From Mactromeris polynyma (lineage: Eukaryota > Mollusca > Bivalvia > Venerida > Mactridae), in NCBI GenBank assembly GCA_032209605.1, contig JASFXZ010000032.1:5023722-5087721 (forward strand): DNA of 64,000 nucleotides, read 5' to 3'. A model generated the notes under the pieces. That model saw only the letters and a list, made by a program, of their open reading frames with translations, had not been told where the DNA came from and ran no database searches. A program made the translations under genes and the position numbers. Below, in pieces: positions 25,552 to 50,872 of the stretch; positions within the stretch are counted from its first letter, which is position 1; each line of letters begins with the position of its first letter.

Positions 25552-25737
25552 ATGGCCGCCTTCGAGATATGTTGTACCTGTCTATTATGGAATCGAGACA
25601 TATGCGATATTTCTGGGAAACCCACATCAAATAAATTTGGAACGACAAATAAATATATCCCTGATAATGAAATAACATCAATTTGTAGGAATTGTTGGCG
25701 AAAAATAGATTTTTTTATGCATTCAGAAGGTAATCTC
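25552..25737 (+). CDS. possible first exon with paired CxxC motifs
   Basis: An open frame starts in good context (CAAGATGGCCGCC) and encodes MAAFEICCTCLLWNR, then about 30 residues, then ICRNCWRKIDFFMHSEG. Two cysteine pairs about 40 residues apart look like a zinc-binding fold such as a ZAD-like or treble-clef finger. At 25735 the sequence GAAG/GTAATC could be a donor, one base into a codon, which fits the phase of the tetraspan exon at 27084. It could instead be a transposon-encoded protein start or chance. Confidence 0.25.
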
Positions 25738-26012
25738 GTGATTATCTACTCGGCGTTATTCGCCGGGGACACATCACATTGGGTGTATCCATCCACTTAC
25801 TTACGAGGTATGTATTCCGAGCTCTGCCGGATACCGCCGAGTAGTTACGATTGGTCCTGAATGCTGCTCAAGTACTGGTTAAAACCGTCATAGAAGCCGT
25901 CATTGATAGTTCCCGGTATAAGTAGTAAAAATTTGTTTCATAGCCAAAAGTTAAATAATTACGTTCAAACTATCACCAAAGACGCCATTCAGTGTTGTCT
26001 GTTAATTGGGCC

Positions 26013-26034
26013 ATGTTTGGAAACAATGCGGGGG
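26013..26034 (+). CDS. candidate short first coding exon of the tetraspan gene
   Basis: ATGTTTGGAAACAATGCGGG encodes MFGNNAG and ends one base into a codon before GTAGGA, a weak donor. Joined to 27084 it restores a glycine. This is only phase compatibility; no homologue was available to confirm it. Confidence 0.25.
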
Positions 26035-26429
26035 GTAGGAAGCCGCGGAAGCGATTCAGCACCAGCGTTGTCGATATTTATCATGTTGGGATAAAACAAT
26101 TTCCGGAATGTAGCTCTATCTTAATTGTTACACCGATCAAACAACGACTATGCATTATTAAGATTTTTTCACAGACAATAATCGATACAAAACGTCGTTC
26201 GGCTGAATACTTAAACATGTCTTTTTGCAATGCGCTTTAAGTGTCAACGGTTATCTGGTTGGTAAAACAAATATACAAGGCAGTATGTCAAATCGTGTCT
26301 TAGTAGTTTATTAATAATTCATAATCTTTGAGAATATGTCTCTTATTCATGACAAATTATAACAAGACCCTTAAGTAGGCCTATTGTAGGGTTAGAATGT
26401 AGATATCCCGTTGATATTTCTCAAAACTT

Positions 26430-26612
26430 GTACAGTAAAACCTCAATAAAAAGACCACCATTGGGACTCTTAAATACTGGTCTTCTTATTGACGTGGTCT
26501 TAATATTGAGGTTGAATAAAGAGCAAAATAGTGAACATGTACTTGAAGATTGTGGTATTAATTCCGAGGTGGTCTTATTATTGAGGTGGCCTTTAAGTGA
26601 GGTTTTACAGTA
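26430..26612. mobile_element. ACAGTAAAACCT-type MITE, full copy
   Basis: TACAGTAAAACCTCAATAAA at the left and AGTGAGGTTTTACAGTA at the right form the terminal inverted repeats. Internal GGTGGTCTTATTATTGAGGT-like arms can fold back several times. Confidence 0.85.
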
Positions 26613-27083
26613 TGTGGTCCAGTCCAAAGCCGTAAACTTCAGTAAAGCAACAAGAAGCTAAGAACTAAGCTCACCTTTGGTGAATGTAGCGAAACGATCT
26701 TCATGGGTACCAGACTATGAACTATGCGTTACTTTTAGCAGAGTAATTGAACACAAACGATATTGTTCCCTAGATATTTGCCTCGCATAACTATCGCCTG
26801 CTTAGAGAGTCGTATTTGAAACATCTGAACAATGATAATAAAATGATAGAATGAACATACATGTTAATCCTGTTTAAAAGATTCTTTTGAAATGCTGATC
26901 AAAATACTTTTTTCGCAGCCTTGGTGAAAACAGCCGCCATTATGTTCCTGCAAGAAATCTGATACCGCTGTTTGTATAGGCTCTAAGACTTTATCGGCCA
27001 TCGATGGGAAAGCATTGACATGCAAAGGTGTGTTAATTTTTTTCATTTTAAACAAAATCTTATTATGCCATTTTCTATTACAG

Positions 27084-27262
27084 GGACGCTACAACGGTGT
27101 ATGTATGATTCACAAAGGTTCTTTCGAAATACAAGGATTGTTCATATTGTTTTGGCCGTGTTATTGACAGCAATAGGAATAACATCGATATTACTTTCTT
27201 CGGGATCAAACGGGACTGCCCAAGTACCTTACTTCTTCAGTGCTTTCATCGCTGCCGCCTGG
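27084..27262 (+). CDS. tetraspan exon: TM1 and start of TM2
   Basis: The acceptor is CTATTACAG and the donor GTAAAT. The first two bases complete a codon ending GG. It encodes the short Arg/Phe-rich N-terminal flank (RCMYDSQRFFRNTR), TM1, a loop with the NGT sequon and the first half of TM2, ending at a tryptophan in phase 0. Confidence 0.82.
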
Positions 27263-30200
27263 GTAAATAAATCTGTTTCCTTTCAACTTTGACGCCATTT
27301 TGGTGCGCATTGCAACCAATTTTGGTCTTCTACGCATGGCATACGCTTTTCATGCACTGTGTGCTTTAAATGCATACTTTTGATATTATGTATTTATATA
27401 AATAAGTAATGCCTGTTGTATCGTAATTTTTTATCACAATTGTAGTTTTTAATGAAAAAATAACTATTCTAGGCTCAAGTCGAAGTCATTATTAGCTCAT
27501 TTAAGTTTCAACTAGGGCACTGGGCGTGAGCCGCTGGGTACTTCAATGGTTGTCTATATCAGAAAGACGTAGGTGCTCTGTTGTGTGATACTCTGTATCA
27601 AACAGTGGCTTGGGAAGAATAAATAATTATCGTATTTTTTCTAACTTGACCAAGCGACCGAATTTTATATAATGCGAATATGCGGGTTTGTTTTCCAATG
27701 TAGAAAAATGTGTTCAGATCTATACTCAAATTATCACATGCATATAAGTATATATAATGAAATTTCTTTAATTTCAGCACATTGCTTTCGTTGTGATATG
27801 TCAAGTATGTATGTATTACTTAGCAGAGGATGGAAACCGAGGTCAAGGTGCCCCAACCTGGGTAAGTAACGTATAAAACGTGATTGCTCGAGATTGTTCG
27901 ATACTTTGCAAAACATTTACGAAAAAGCCGTACTTTCTCGACACGATAACGGTTTGAGCGGCAGTGGACATTGTAGAATGTTTTTTTCAGGAGGAAAAGG
28001 GAAATAGATGAACAATATTTTGTGATTAGTACACGTTGTGTATTAAAGTTGAGAAAAAAAAACGTTGCGACGAACTGAATTAAAATCTTTAATTCCTTTG
28101 TTCAAAGTTTAAATATAGATTTTCCAAATACATGTACGCATATCCCTGAAAGTCGGGCACTTTTTAAAGGAGTAGCTATATGTATATAACTCGAATAATT
28201 AAAGTATAATTATATACTTAAAGCCTGTTTAGCTTATGGGGAGAGTTTTATAGAAGAGATTTTTATTGAATGCCTTTGTATTTATGTTATTGCACTTTCA
28301 GTAATCATTATTCCAATGTCAAGATTAAAGACAGATCAACGGCGGATTTTAATCCCGATTTTAACCACTTATAAATCATGTTATATCATGTTTACGTCGC
28401 TAAACAACATTTTTTCGCAATAAGACCTTCTCAATCTCAAATCGCATGGATGATCCCATTCGTCGTTATCGATAGACGCTTGCATGTCTGTTCGTAATGG
28501 CGGTTCGCCTGGATGGACAATACCTGTATACACTTTTTTTCTGAAAGTCGATTAATTTCATCCTTTCATCTAAGCGACAAATCGATTAACCATTTTTTAT
28601 TATATTGACTTTATATTGTAACATTGAATTTTTGTTAAGACCGGCAATATCATGTTAGGACTTGATTATGTTAGGTACGAGTTGTAGTAGGGACTAGCCA
28701 TTTAATTTGGCGATTCAGTGACCGGGGATCCTAAAGTAACGGGTTCGAGTCCTGGACCTGGCGCGTCGTCTGCTTCAGAAGTCACATGCAGTGTATATAA
28801 AGTTAAGAATTAATGACTAGTATTGTAAGGCGGATTTCACGCAAGCTCTAAGTACAGTTAAACCGCGACAATAAGACCACTATTGGGACCCTTGGAAATT
28901 GGTGTTCTTATTGAAGTGGTCTTATCATTTAGGTTGAATAGATGAAAACGGTGAACATGGACTTGAACAGTGTGTTCTTAATTTTTAGATGGTCTTAATA
29001 TTAATCAATTAAATGCAAATCAAGTTTTTTTCTAACTTGACCATGCGACCGAATTTCACGTTATGCAAACATGCGGATTTGTTTTCCAATGTAGAAAAAA
29101 ATGTATTCTGATCTATACTCAAATTATCTATTTGATCCGTATCCAGTTAAACAAACTTGTTTTGCATTTCATGAGTAGACTTACAAACCTATTATATATT
29201 GATATTGTGAAATAGTGTGTTCTTTGCTCTTGATAAAGGCCCAGTGTGGCTGGAATATTAAGCTTGAGAGGATTTTTACACCAGACATTTCATTGATCCC
29301 ATTTTTGGGATATTTCAACAACAATATTTAATTCTAATGTTTCTCTAAAACATGACCCCTATCATACACTATTAATGTTTGTTTTGTTTTTACTCATATT
29401 GAATGATCAAATCAATATCATATGGAACATAACCGTTGTGTTTATTCCCAAACGTGTCTGTATCAATGTTTAATCAATAAACATCAAAATAGATATCAAT
29501 TTTCATTTCGAATTCAGTCTAATTCATACGCGGCACACGAGACTGAACTCGAAATGGAAGTAAATATTTATTTTTATGTTTTTCATTGATTAAACATTGT
29601 TGTAGACCATTTGTTTATTCCGTATCAATAATTTGACTTCATGTTTTCAAGTTAAAATTTAGTTTCTGAAATTACAAAAAGTATGTCTGTCAATATATCG
29701 GAGTTTTACCAGTTACTATGTAAAATGTAATTTGCTGGACATTAAAACTCGGTCGTGAAGTTTAACATTTCATTTCTTTAATACGGGATCAGAAACAATG
29801 ACTCATTCTCAGGTTCGTGCTAGGTGTAGTCCCTATGTACTTAAACTCGCTACATTATGTGCGTCAACAAGTATACAAAAATACGTTATCAAATAAAGTA
29901 AATAAATTTCCAAATTTCGGTAGGTCTAGTTATCTTTTGAATGGTATTTCACCGATTGAGTGAGAATTCATATTTATTTATTACGAATATGAGTACATGT
30001 TTGTACTTCAAATCATTCTAGAGCGTAAACATATGTTGTTATTGACCACAACATCAGGTGCGTAACCAATATGAACTCGTTCGCCCCTCTGCACTTCGTA
30101 CCCAAATATGTTTCAAAAGATCTGAGAGCGATGTATTCTGAAACAGAAAGTAAACGAAATACTTAAAGATTCATACATTATATTATACGATTGCGGTTAG

Positions 30201-32023
30201 TCTTAAATGGCTTCCATTTTTACCTTTTTTGTATTATCCGATTGAAATTTTTCATCGTTGGATCAGATTCGCATTCGGATATGGACATATGTTTACCTCA
30301 TTATACATTTAAAACAGTATATACAGTCAAACCTCAATAATAAGACCACCCTCGGGACCCTTGAAAATAGTATTCTCAGTGAGGAGGTTATACGATTGAG
30401 GTTAAATAAAAAGTAAAACAGTTGAAAATTGTGTTCTTAACTTCGAAGTGATCCTATTATTGAGGTGGTCATAATGTCAGGTTTTACTGTATTCGTTCTT
30501 TGTCCATACGTTTTTCTTTGGGGAACCCACAACTTATCTGGTTCCCTGCTTATATTAGTTTATGAATCTTGTCGGCTCTTCAAGTAAAAGATATTTTCAC
30601 ACCTCAGTCAGTCCTCCATTCCGACCTTCTAGTTCTGTCAGTTCGTTTAATTAATCATGTACGTTCTTCTCCAAGACTTGTTTGTTCAACAATTAGCTTG
30701 TTTGTTCTTCCATTAGGCCACATTTATTACAATCTGTGTTTGCTGTCTCCCGACCCTACTTAGTGTAGTTGAGAATATTGGTAGACATTTTTAAAACACG
30801 CCCGCACACGGACGCACGCACGGACGGACGCACACACGCAGTTCTTGTAAGCAACTGTAACTATTGTATTTTCTTCGTATTATACCCCAGATAAAAACAT
30901 CACTGTAGGGACGAAACATATTTGGGGAGCTACATTTTTAGTGCGTAGGTATACGGACGCATCAAGGAAACACTTTTTTTAAATAGTGGTCTAATTTATT
31001 TACTTTATTTTTCAGGTGCGAGTGTACTCGGTATCGTCGTCTCTTTTCGTATTGTTTAACGTCATGGGCGTAGTATTCACTGTAGTGAACGGGATGTGCA
31101 TTGAAGATCAACTCTGCTACTACGATTACAATACGACAGCAAACAGAATGATGGCCGTCATTCTCATTATTCTGCACTGTGCTTCAATTGTTTTAAGTGT
31201 CTTCCTTGCAAAACGTACTCATTTGATTGATTCAGAGCTCAACAATGATATTGGAATTAAATTAAATCACGTGTTCAAATATTTGCGCACGCGCAGACAG
31301 CGTTCGGTGGCGTCCATGGCGCGTTCGGAAGTTTCTGACAGCAGGCAGACGACACCATCTCAAAGCAGCAATCAAACGGATACGGATCTCTCTCACATCC
31401 AGAACAAAGGAGGTCATGTTTTAACTACTATAGAAATTTCTGCAATGGCTCATAGAAAAACGCACAGACGATCAAAATCTCAGCCAAACATGGTGAAAGA
31501 ACTTGGGTTGCTAAAACCCGACGGTATGAACGGTCAAGTTTTCTCCATATATTCAGACACAGAAACACCGGAAAATGATAAGAGGGAAAGGAAAAAACGT
31601 AAGTCTAAACGTATGAAACACCTTCAAACATCAAACATAAGCATTAGGGGAAGATCAAAATCTGAAAATAATGTCGACAATTTGCCGTCTGATGACGAAA
31701 GCTTCACGGGTTCAGACAAACCAATCATTGCTAAATCTTATAAAAATGGCGGCAAATTAGATTTAGATCCAGACGAAAACGTTGTGCTTGTCAAATCAGT
31801 CGGCATGGACGAAGCCGCTTATCAACAGCAAAAACTTCTCTTAAAGCAAGCAAAACTACAAAAACAACAAGAGAAGCTACTTGAAGAGCAGTCAAAACTA
31901 TTTTTAGCCCAAAGTCGGGGCTCTTCCATCAATGGTGCTCCCCCTCCGTACGATAATTTTGAAAATACAAAATTTGAAGCAACAAAGGACAACGATGAGG
32001 ACAAAGGAGACGTAACGTTGTAA
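27084..32023 (+). CDS. four-pass membrane protein with long cytoplasmic tail (three firm exons)
   Basis: Exons 27084-27262, 27778-27861 and 31016-32023 join in phase with AG/GT sites and give 422 residues plus an unknown N-terminal exon. Four hydrophobic segments are clear: IVHIVLAVLLTAIGITSILL; FFSAFIAAAW joined to HIAFVVICQVCMYYL; LFVLFNVMGVVFTVVNG; MAVILIILHCASIVLSVFL. Both ends are predicted inside. The outer loops carry NGT and NTT glycosylation sequons, and the second has two cysteines (CIEDQLC). The tail of about 280 residues has RRSKSQP, fitting a mode-1 14-3-3 site (RSxSxP), basic RxRSxS, a Gln/Leu/Lys-rich coiled coil near residue 270-300 of the last exon, PPPY (a WW ligand) and a terminal VTL. 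The topology recalls MS4A/CD20-like and other tetraspan proteins, but I do not recognise the family. Confidence 0.8.
27778..27861 (+). CDS. tetraspan exon: end of TM2 and inner loop
   Basis: An 84-base exon (28 codons, phase 0 on both sides) after TTTAATTTCAG and before GTAAGT. It encodes HIAFVVICQVCMYYLAEDGN and RGQGAPTW. Confidence 0.82.
28700..28770 (+). repeat. weak tRNA-like (pol III B-box) patch
   Basis: GGGTTCGAGTCCTGG is a good B-box, with TTGGCGATTCAGTGACCGG upstream in place of an A-box. No complete cloverleaf can be drawn, so it is probably a SINE fragment. Confidence 0.35.
28852..28998. mobile_element. ACAGTAAAACCT-type MITE, partial
   Basis: Starts ACAGTTAAACCGCGACAATA and continues with the ATAAGACCACTATTGGGACC body. 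The right terminus is not recognisable. Confidence 0.68.
30322..30491. mobile_element. ACAGTAAAACCT-type MITE, copy in tetraspan intron
   Basis: ACAGTCAAACCTCAATAATA at the left and CAGGTTTTACTGTA at the right. It lies about 0.5 kb before the last exon of the tetraspan gene. Confidence 0.8.
31016..32023 (+). CDS. tetraspan last exon: TM3, TM4 and cytoplasmic tail
   Basis: It starts after TTTTTCAG in phase 0 (VRVYSVSSS) and ends at TAA. TM3 and TM4 are separated by CIEDQLCYYDYNTTANRM. The tail is Ser/Lys/Arg rich, then glutamine-rich (KLLLKQAKLQKQQEKLLEEQ), then SINGAPPPYDN, and ends DEDKGDVTL. The one long frame with no stops over 335 codons strongly supports coding. Confidence 0.88.
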   Translation: MRVYSVSSSLFVLFNVMGVVFTVVNGMCIEDQLCYYDYNTTANRMMAVILIILHCASIVLSVFLAKRTHLIDSELNNDIGIKLNHVFKYLRTRRQRSVASMARSEVSDSRQTTPSQSSNQTDTDLSHIQNKGGHVLTTIEISAMAHRKTHRRSKSQPNMVKELGLLKPDGMNGQVFSIYSDTETPENDKRERKKRKSKRMKHLQTSNISIRGRSKSENNVDNLPSDDESFTGSDKPIIAKSYKNGGKLDLDPDENVVLVKSVGMDEAAYQQQKLLLKQAKLQKQQEKLLEEQSKLFLAQSRGSSINGAPPPYDNFENTKFEATKDNDEDKGDVTL

Positions 32024-32045
32024 GATTGTGCCAAAAATTCTATTA

Positions 32046-32231
32046 TACTGTTATCCCTCAATAATAAGACCACCTTTAGTTCCGAAGAGAGTCCGTCTAA
32101 GTCATAAGGTGGTCAACATATCGAGTTGCAGTATGGAAGAAATTAAAAAAAAATTGTCCATGGAAATACAGTCTTATTAATGAGATGGTGTCCATTTTGA
32201 GGTGGTGGTCTTATAGTGAGTTTCACTGTGT
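32046..32231. mobile_element. ACAGTAAAACCT-type MITE just after the tetraspan stop codon
   Basis: It begins ACTGTTATCCCTCAATAATA and ends AGTGAGTTTCACTGT. It starts 22 bases after the TAA, so it probably forms part of the 3' UTR. Confidence 0.75.
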
Positions 32232-35200
32232 AATACAAATATTTGTTATAACCAAAACGAATCTCAATATTTTATAGGCAAATGTTCAAAACGCTAAAAA
32301 CTGCCGAAACTTTTCCGTCCATATTTTCATACCGTGTCGTCTGCTATATAATAATCATATCATATGATTGCTTTCAAAGCCAAAAACGTACATGTATATC
32401 CGTCCAATCATGTTATATACATTGGTTATTTTGTATAATACATGCATGCGCTGTATTTAATATTTATAAAATTCACTGAAACAATATGAAAAGCTTGTGG
32501 AAATATTAAAAACAGAGATAGATGGTTTGATTCGTGTATAAAATTGTTAAGAATGCTTCTCAAAAAGACATATGAAGTACATATTATATATTTTTATATA
32601 TAAATATATTTAACACGAAACAAGGCATTGGAAAATATTTTATGTTGGCTGTATTTTAAAATTATACCAGAATGTAATGTTGTCAGTTGCTCGATGGTTG
32701 TCTTGAAATAACCACTATTGCTCAAAACATCATAATCCATAGCAACGCGCAATGGAAAATGCATGGACAGGGTCACTTAATTAATACAAAGCTTGTGTAT
32801 TTGAACAAATTCATATCGTCTGCCATCGGTTTTAAGTTAAACATTGTTATAAATGAACCAATTTCATCTAACCGACATAAATTAGATTCTACTACTAAAT
32901 TAGAGTAAATGTTTACTACACATGTCAAACGTGATCAATTTTATGCATATTTAAATACTCATATGTTGATGAAGTAATACACGCTCTTCAATTAAATGTG
33001 ACGTCTCTGTATTGCATCACATGACTTACGGTTAAGATGGCCGCCCTTATTTTTGCTCAACAAGACTTACGGTAAATGGTATTTTCAAATAAAATGCGTT
33101 ATTTCTGGGTACAAATAAATTTAGAGAGTATTTAAACTATTGTTAATGGGTATTCTATTTTAATATACTTCATAAAACATAAAATATCATTCAGCCATGA
33201 TGATTTAAAATGATCTATATACACCGTGGCGCTATTATATTGCATAATTCATGTTTGGCTACAGGGTAATTTATTTATGATTTATGTTCATTTTGTGTGT
33301 TTTTTTCGTCATATAATATTTACTTCCTTAAGTTTGTCATGATTTGTCCCATAAATTAAACTCATAAGAGCAGAGCATACATTGAACTTCGAGTGCCTGT
33401 CAAGAACTATTTTATCGGCATATATATTACAATGCATTAATATTATAGTATTTGCTTTGAATATCTTGAAGTATTAAAATCTAAGCAGATTTATAAAAAA
33501 ATCCGTCTGGTATTAAATAGTTTTTTTAGAAAATAATCGAGTTTCCGATTACGGGCCTGGTTTTGGAATGACAGTTTCCTTTAAGATATCGTCCATTTTC
33601 TCGAGTTAAATGCACTCAATCTTGATCAGTCAAATTCATGAAACTCAGCTATATACGAGTATAGAAAACGCCAATTTTTTTAACAACTTCAAGAATGAAA
33701 TTCTATTTTTCAAATTATTTAATGTTACCAACACTTAGTTAAACAATGGCATAACAAATCTTGCGATGCGTAACAGTCGTTTAACCACAAAATTTACCTC
33801 TAAAGAGGAGAGTTATTTTATTCTACTCGGTAAATGATACAAGAATATGTTCATATTTGGAAAGCAAAATTGATTATATCTTTATTTCCTGTGTTGACAA
33901 TTACTCCATAGAATCGTATATTTCCGACAGCTCATACAATTTTCATCAAATAATCAATATATAAGTGTAACTGAAACCTGTGTGTTTAAGGCAATTAGTC
34001 GTCTTGACTTCAGTATTGGAACTATCACTACAGGTCGTCAGGTCACGTGTCTCTGACTGTAACTAAGTGCCTGGGGCGTACCTGGGAGTACTCCGCGCCG
34101 ACTGAGCTCATAAATGATAGGTACAAGTATTATTTAAAAACGGCGAAAAATGACAAAGAAATGTAAAAAAATTAAGTCACAAAGGGATAGGGTAAAAGGT
34201 AAGCAGTAAAATAAAATAAATCAATATTATTTGTAAGGAAATTTTTTTTTTGGCGCTTACTCGAAGTACCGTCATATTCATCGTCTCAAGAAAATAGTAC
34301 ATTTAAAGTCCTCTGATTTTATTAAAGATTTTATGAGTATAATATGGCTGATTTGTCAGGGATATATCAATTGTGGTATAAATTAACGGCTTTTTTGGAT
34401 TATTTGTGTCATGTTTGGCGAATGAGTTTACCCGAACAGTCTAATACGATAATATGGAAAACTTCAGTCCTTTGATTTAAAAATTATGACGAAATCGACA
34501 AAAAATATTCAATATGCATTTTTTTGGACGAGCCCCCTCCTATTCCGTCAATGATTGCATACCCCACAATCCCCACTAAGTTAAACTCAAATTGGTCCTG
34601 CAACGTCCCCACATAAACCGTTAAGTTTAGCCCCGCATACGTATCTTTGTACTCCGATTTTTACACGCGTCTTCGCAACAGAGACGTACAGCGACAGTAT
34701 AGAGATGTGACGTCCGTGGCTGGACTACGTGCAGTTTAACACGTCATAGTCCGTTCGTGTACATTTGTATGTTCATAATAATGTTTGAAGTGGCTATAAA
34801 CATTTCTGTATTTACCGTCTCTGTTTAATCAATACGGTTTGTTTTTGTGGTCATATCTCGCGGCACGAGTGACTCAGCAAAACATGTCACATGTTCAAAC
34901 CCATTCACTGTAAGTGTCACGTAATCCTGAACATTAAAACCTGCGCGTTTATTCAGCGCATTAAACCTATAATTTGATATTAAAAACATGGTTGATTGAA
35001 ACTTTTATCATCAATTATTAAATTGCATATCACTTCATCCAAGTGTCAATTTAAATAATTATACAGAGGCGAGAAATGGAGGGAAGCGTAATCGAGCGTT
35101 CGTGGGTACCAGACGATGATGGAATATTGATAATTTTTTAATATTTTTTATTGAAATACTCTGCAATGAAACATGCCTTGCGTTCAGTTACGGCTAACGA

Positions 35201-35714
35201 TTACATTAATGTCCAGTCAATTACCGAATTGTTCATTTTGTTAATGGATTTCTGGCTTAACCAAACTAAATTTTATTTTATGGAACGATAATTTAGCTGT
35301 GCCACAACAAAACCTGTATTAGTGACCAAAACATCAATTTTCAGATTTTAACATTTTCTAACAGATATATTTGTTTTCTGGTTTCATTTAAAAATCAGAC
35401 TTCTACCTATCTTTTTATAGAGATTCCAGTATTAAGAAGTCGAGAGTAAACTACAAAATAATGACGTCACGTCAGAAATGATTTACTCATAAGTACATTA
35501 AAAAATTATTCTTAAAAAATTGCCTGTATTTCAAACGGAAAACACAAGCATATTTATGTTCGTTTAATTCGATAAATCAAAACGAAGCCATCAAAATACT
35601 TCCGAAAAAGTGCTTAGTTTGCGACGTCAAAATTTACATCGTGAAATATTCGAATTTGTAACCAACGTCACTAATACAGGTTTTGTCCTGGAAGAGAATA
35701 TATATATATACACA

Positions 35715-35770
35715 GTGTAACCTCCGTAGAGCAATACTCTGAGTGTAACCTCCGTAGAGCAATACTCTGA
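35715..35770. repeat. 28-bp tandem duplication
   Basis: GTGTAACCTCCGTAGAGCAA plus TACTCTGA is present twice in direct succession. The ACAGTGTAACCT start resembles the ends of neighbouring MITE families, so this may be the end of a related element (about 35713-35895). Confidence 0.6.
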
Positions 35771-36071
35771 GAAATGCAATTACCGGCCCGTCCTCTTCAG
35801 GCTGTTGCTCTAGAGAGTTGAAATTGTAAAAGTTGACCGAAAGAACATCGAAAATGTTGATGAGGGGGCGGCTTTGGCTCAAGACAGGGCCGCCTGTAGA
35901 AGTTGTTTTATATTTACCAATGCAAATATATCTAAGATGCAATGTTTATTTTAATTTCTGTTCCACTATTGAAATATTTATGATTTATGCACTTTTGCTG
36001 TTCTGTTCTTTTACAGTCTTTTATTATGTTTTCAAATTTTTTCTGATCTTAGTTAAAACTGATATAGATCT

Positions 36072-36249
36072 ACAGTTGGACCTCGTTTATATGACAACCA
36101 TCTATCAGAATACTTGGTATCATCCGAACTTAACTTCGGGTCCCGATGCTTCCAAGGCACGTCTTATTGAAATGGGCTATTCTAAACCATGTATTGTTTG
36201 AAATAAAATTTCTGATCCAATGAATTCGAATGAACGAGGTCCGACTGTA
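36072..36249. mobile_element. ACAGTCGGACCT-type MITE, copy 3 (opposite orientation)
   Basis: ACAGTTGGACCTCGTTTATA at the left and AATGAACGAGGTCCGACTGT at the right are inverted repeats. The body is the reverse complement of the copy at 4102. Confidence 0.82.
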
Positions 36250-36564
36250 AATATATATGTTACAATTTTTATCTAAAAAAAATAAAATAAAAACATATGT
36301 AAACAAATTCTTTTTTTGTTTATTTGTTGAAATGATAACACATGTGTTGTGCAGATATGAAATGATCAAATACAGACGTACAATGGTTAGCATTTACAGA
36401 CATTGAAACTGCGTGAAATATTGCGTAAAATCTTCATGTTAAACTAATGTATCTACACTGGTCAAAAAGCTTACCCAACATTTTGTACTTCGAGAATCTG
36501 CACTGTGGAGTGTGGATGAACATAATTTTGACATGTTTACATAGACTTTTATTTTCCATTTTAC

Positions 36565-36772
36565 AGTACTGAGTAGGACCACGTTTATTCAACAAACTTC
36601 TATCCAAAATATGTTAATACTTGGTATCGCCCAAAATAAATATCAGGTCCCAATGTACGTGCATCTTCTTAGGCAAGACAAATTGAAATGGGCTATTCAA
36701 AACAATATATAATTCGAAATAAAATTTCAGGCCCTGTTGAATTTGAATGAACAAAGTCCAACTTTATTTGAA
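36565..36772. mobile_element. ACAGTCGGACCT-type MITE, copy 4 (diverged)
   Basis: Same orientation as copy 3, with GACCACGTTTATTCAACAAA, GGCTATTCAAAACAATATAT and TGAATGAACAAAGTCCAACT. The termini are eroded. Confidence 0.72.
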
Positions 36773-37431
36773 TTGTAAATGTTATGGGTTATTTCATGAT
36801 CCAGGGATCATTCGTATAAAAAGTCATCAATTAACAATTTTATTGTCATGTCTGAATACAATAGAAACATGTAAAACATGACAAGCAAGGGTCGTGTCAT
36901 ATTTTGATCAGTGTCACCAAATGCTTAATTCCATGACAGAGAGCTTCTATTGTATTATTCCATTATATTTGAGTGACTGAAAATAATATTTGTGATATTT
37001 GAATACAGCAGTTCAGTGAAAAACTTGTCTAACTACACAGAGTGAAATGTTTAGATCAACAATAAAATATCAAAACAATCCCATGAGAAAACCACTCCCA
37101 GACACCAATTAAATTTTTCACAATCGTTTTGTTTCTTTAATTACTAAGGCCATTCCTTAAAATTGTTTGTTTGGCATAACCATACCCAACAAAATTTAGG
37201 TGGGTAGGTAGCGATGTAGGTAATTATTTTTTGTGTATTATTTATTATGGTCCTACTAGAGGGAACTATTAAAATCCCTAAACAATATTTTTGGAGTAGG
37301 GACCATTTTCATTGAGAAGGTAGGGTTATGCCAGACAAACAAATTAATTATGGACAAACTTATTATATTGTAGTCACTTATAAACTTCTTAAAAACAATA
37401 AGTCAACAATATTCGTTAAATCCATTTACAA

Positions 37432-37437
37432 TTTATT
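37432..37437 (-). terminator. candidate poly(A) signal of AARS
   Basis: TTTATT on the plus strand is AATAAA on the minus strand, 234 bases past the AARS stop. Other AATAAA words lie further on, so the choice is tentative. Confidence 0.35.
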
Positions 37438-37670
37438 AATTATGTTGATGGTTTGAGAGCGAAACTATTGTAATTGATTCTTTACCAAAAACTGAGTAAC
37501 GATAGTTTGAGCAAGTCCTGATTTGCACTTATTAATTAGCACTTATAAGAAATAAATAAACAATGAATATCCTCACATAATCACAAACACAGGTAGGCAG
37601 TAGTTTCCCGTTTATGAATCCTTCAAGATGAAAATAATTGTATAAATAGTCAGAAAGGGCTTTAAGTAGT

Positions 37671-50872
<13,202 letters not shown>

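Larger units (their letters stand above)
16741..26000. other. intergenic region rich in small elements
   Basis: No conserved gene is recognised between the Ajuba-like and tetraspan genes. Visible items are the foldback element, MITE copies, a GC-richer island, a G-rich tract, a LINE relic, a SINE and a minisatellite, each listed separately. The stretches 21.3-23.8 kb and 24.1-24.66 kb show nothing I can name. Confidence 0.5.
27862..31015 (+). other. tetraspan intron, about 3.2 kb
   Basis: It includes two ACAGTAAAACCT-type MITE copies, a duplicated stretch (27650-27740 resembles 29030-29130, with CGACCGAATTT, GCGGGTTTGTTTTCCAATGT-like and TGATCTATACTCAAATTATC-like blocks), a weak tRNA-like patch near 28710-28770 and a CGCACG microsatellite (30791-30840). 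No exon is seen. Confidence 0.5.
32024..37431. other. intergenic region between tetraspan gene and AARS
   Basis: The two genes converge here. It holds one MITE directly after the tetraspan stop, two ACAGTCGGACCT-type copies (36072, 36565), a duplicated 28-bp unit (35715-35770) and otherwise AT-rich sequence. At 33034 AAGATGGCCGCC is YY1-like. No gene is recognised from 32.3 to 35.7 kb. Confidence 0.5.

Noticed and set aside
31822..32073. 83-codon minus-strand frame rich in Ser/Cys/Phe
   Set aside because: Antisense of the glutamine-rich coiled-coil segment of the tetraspan tail.
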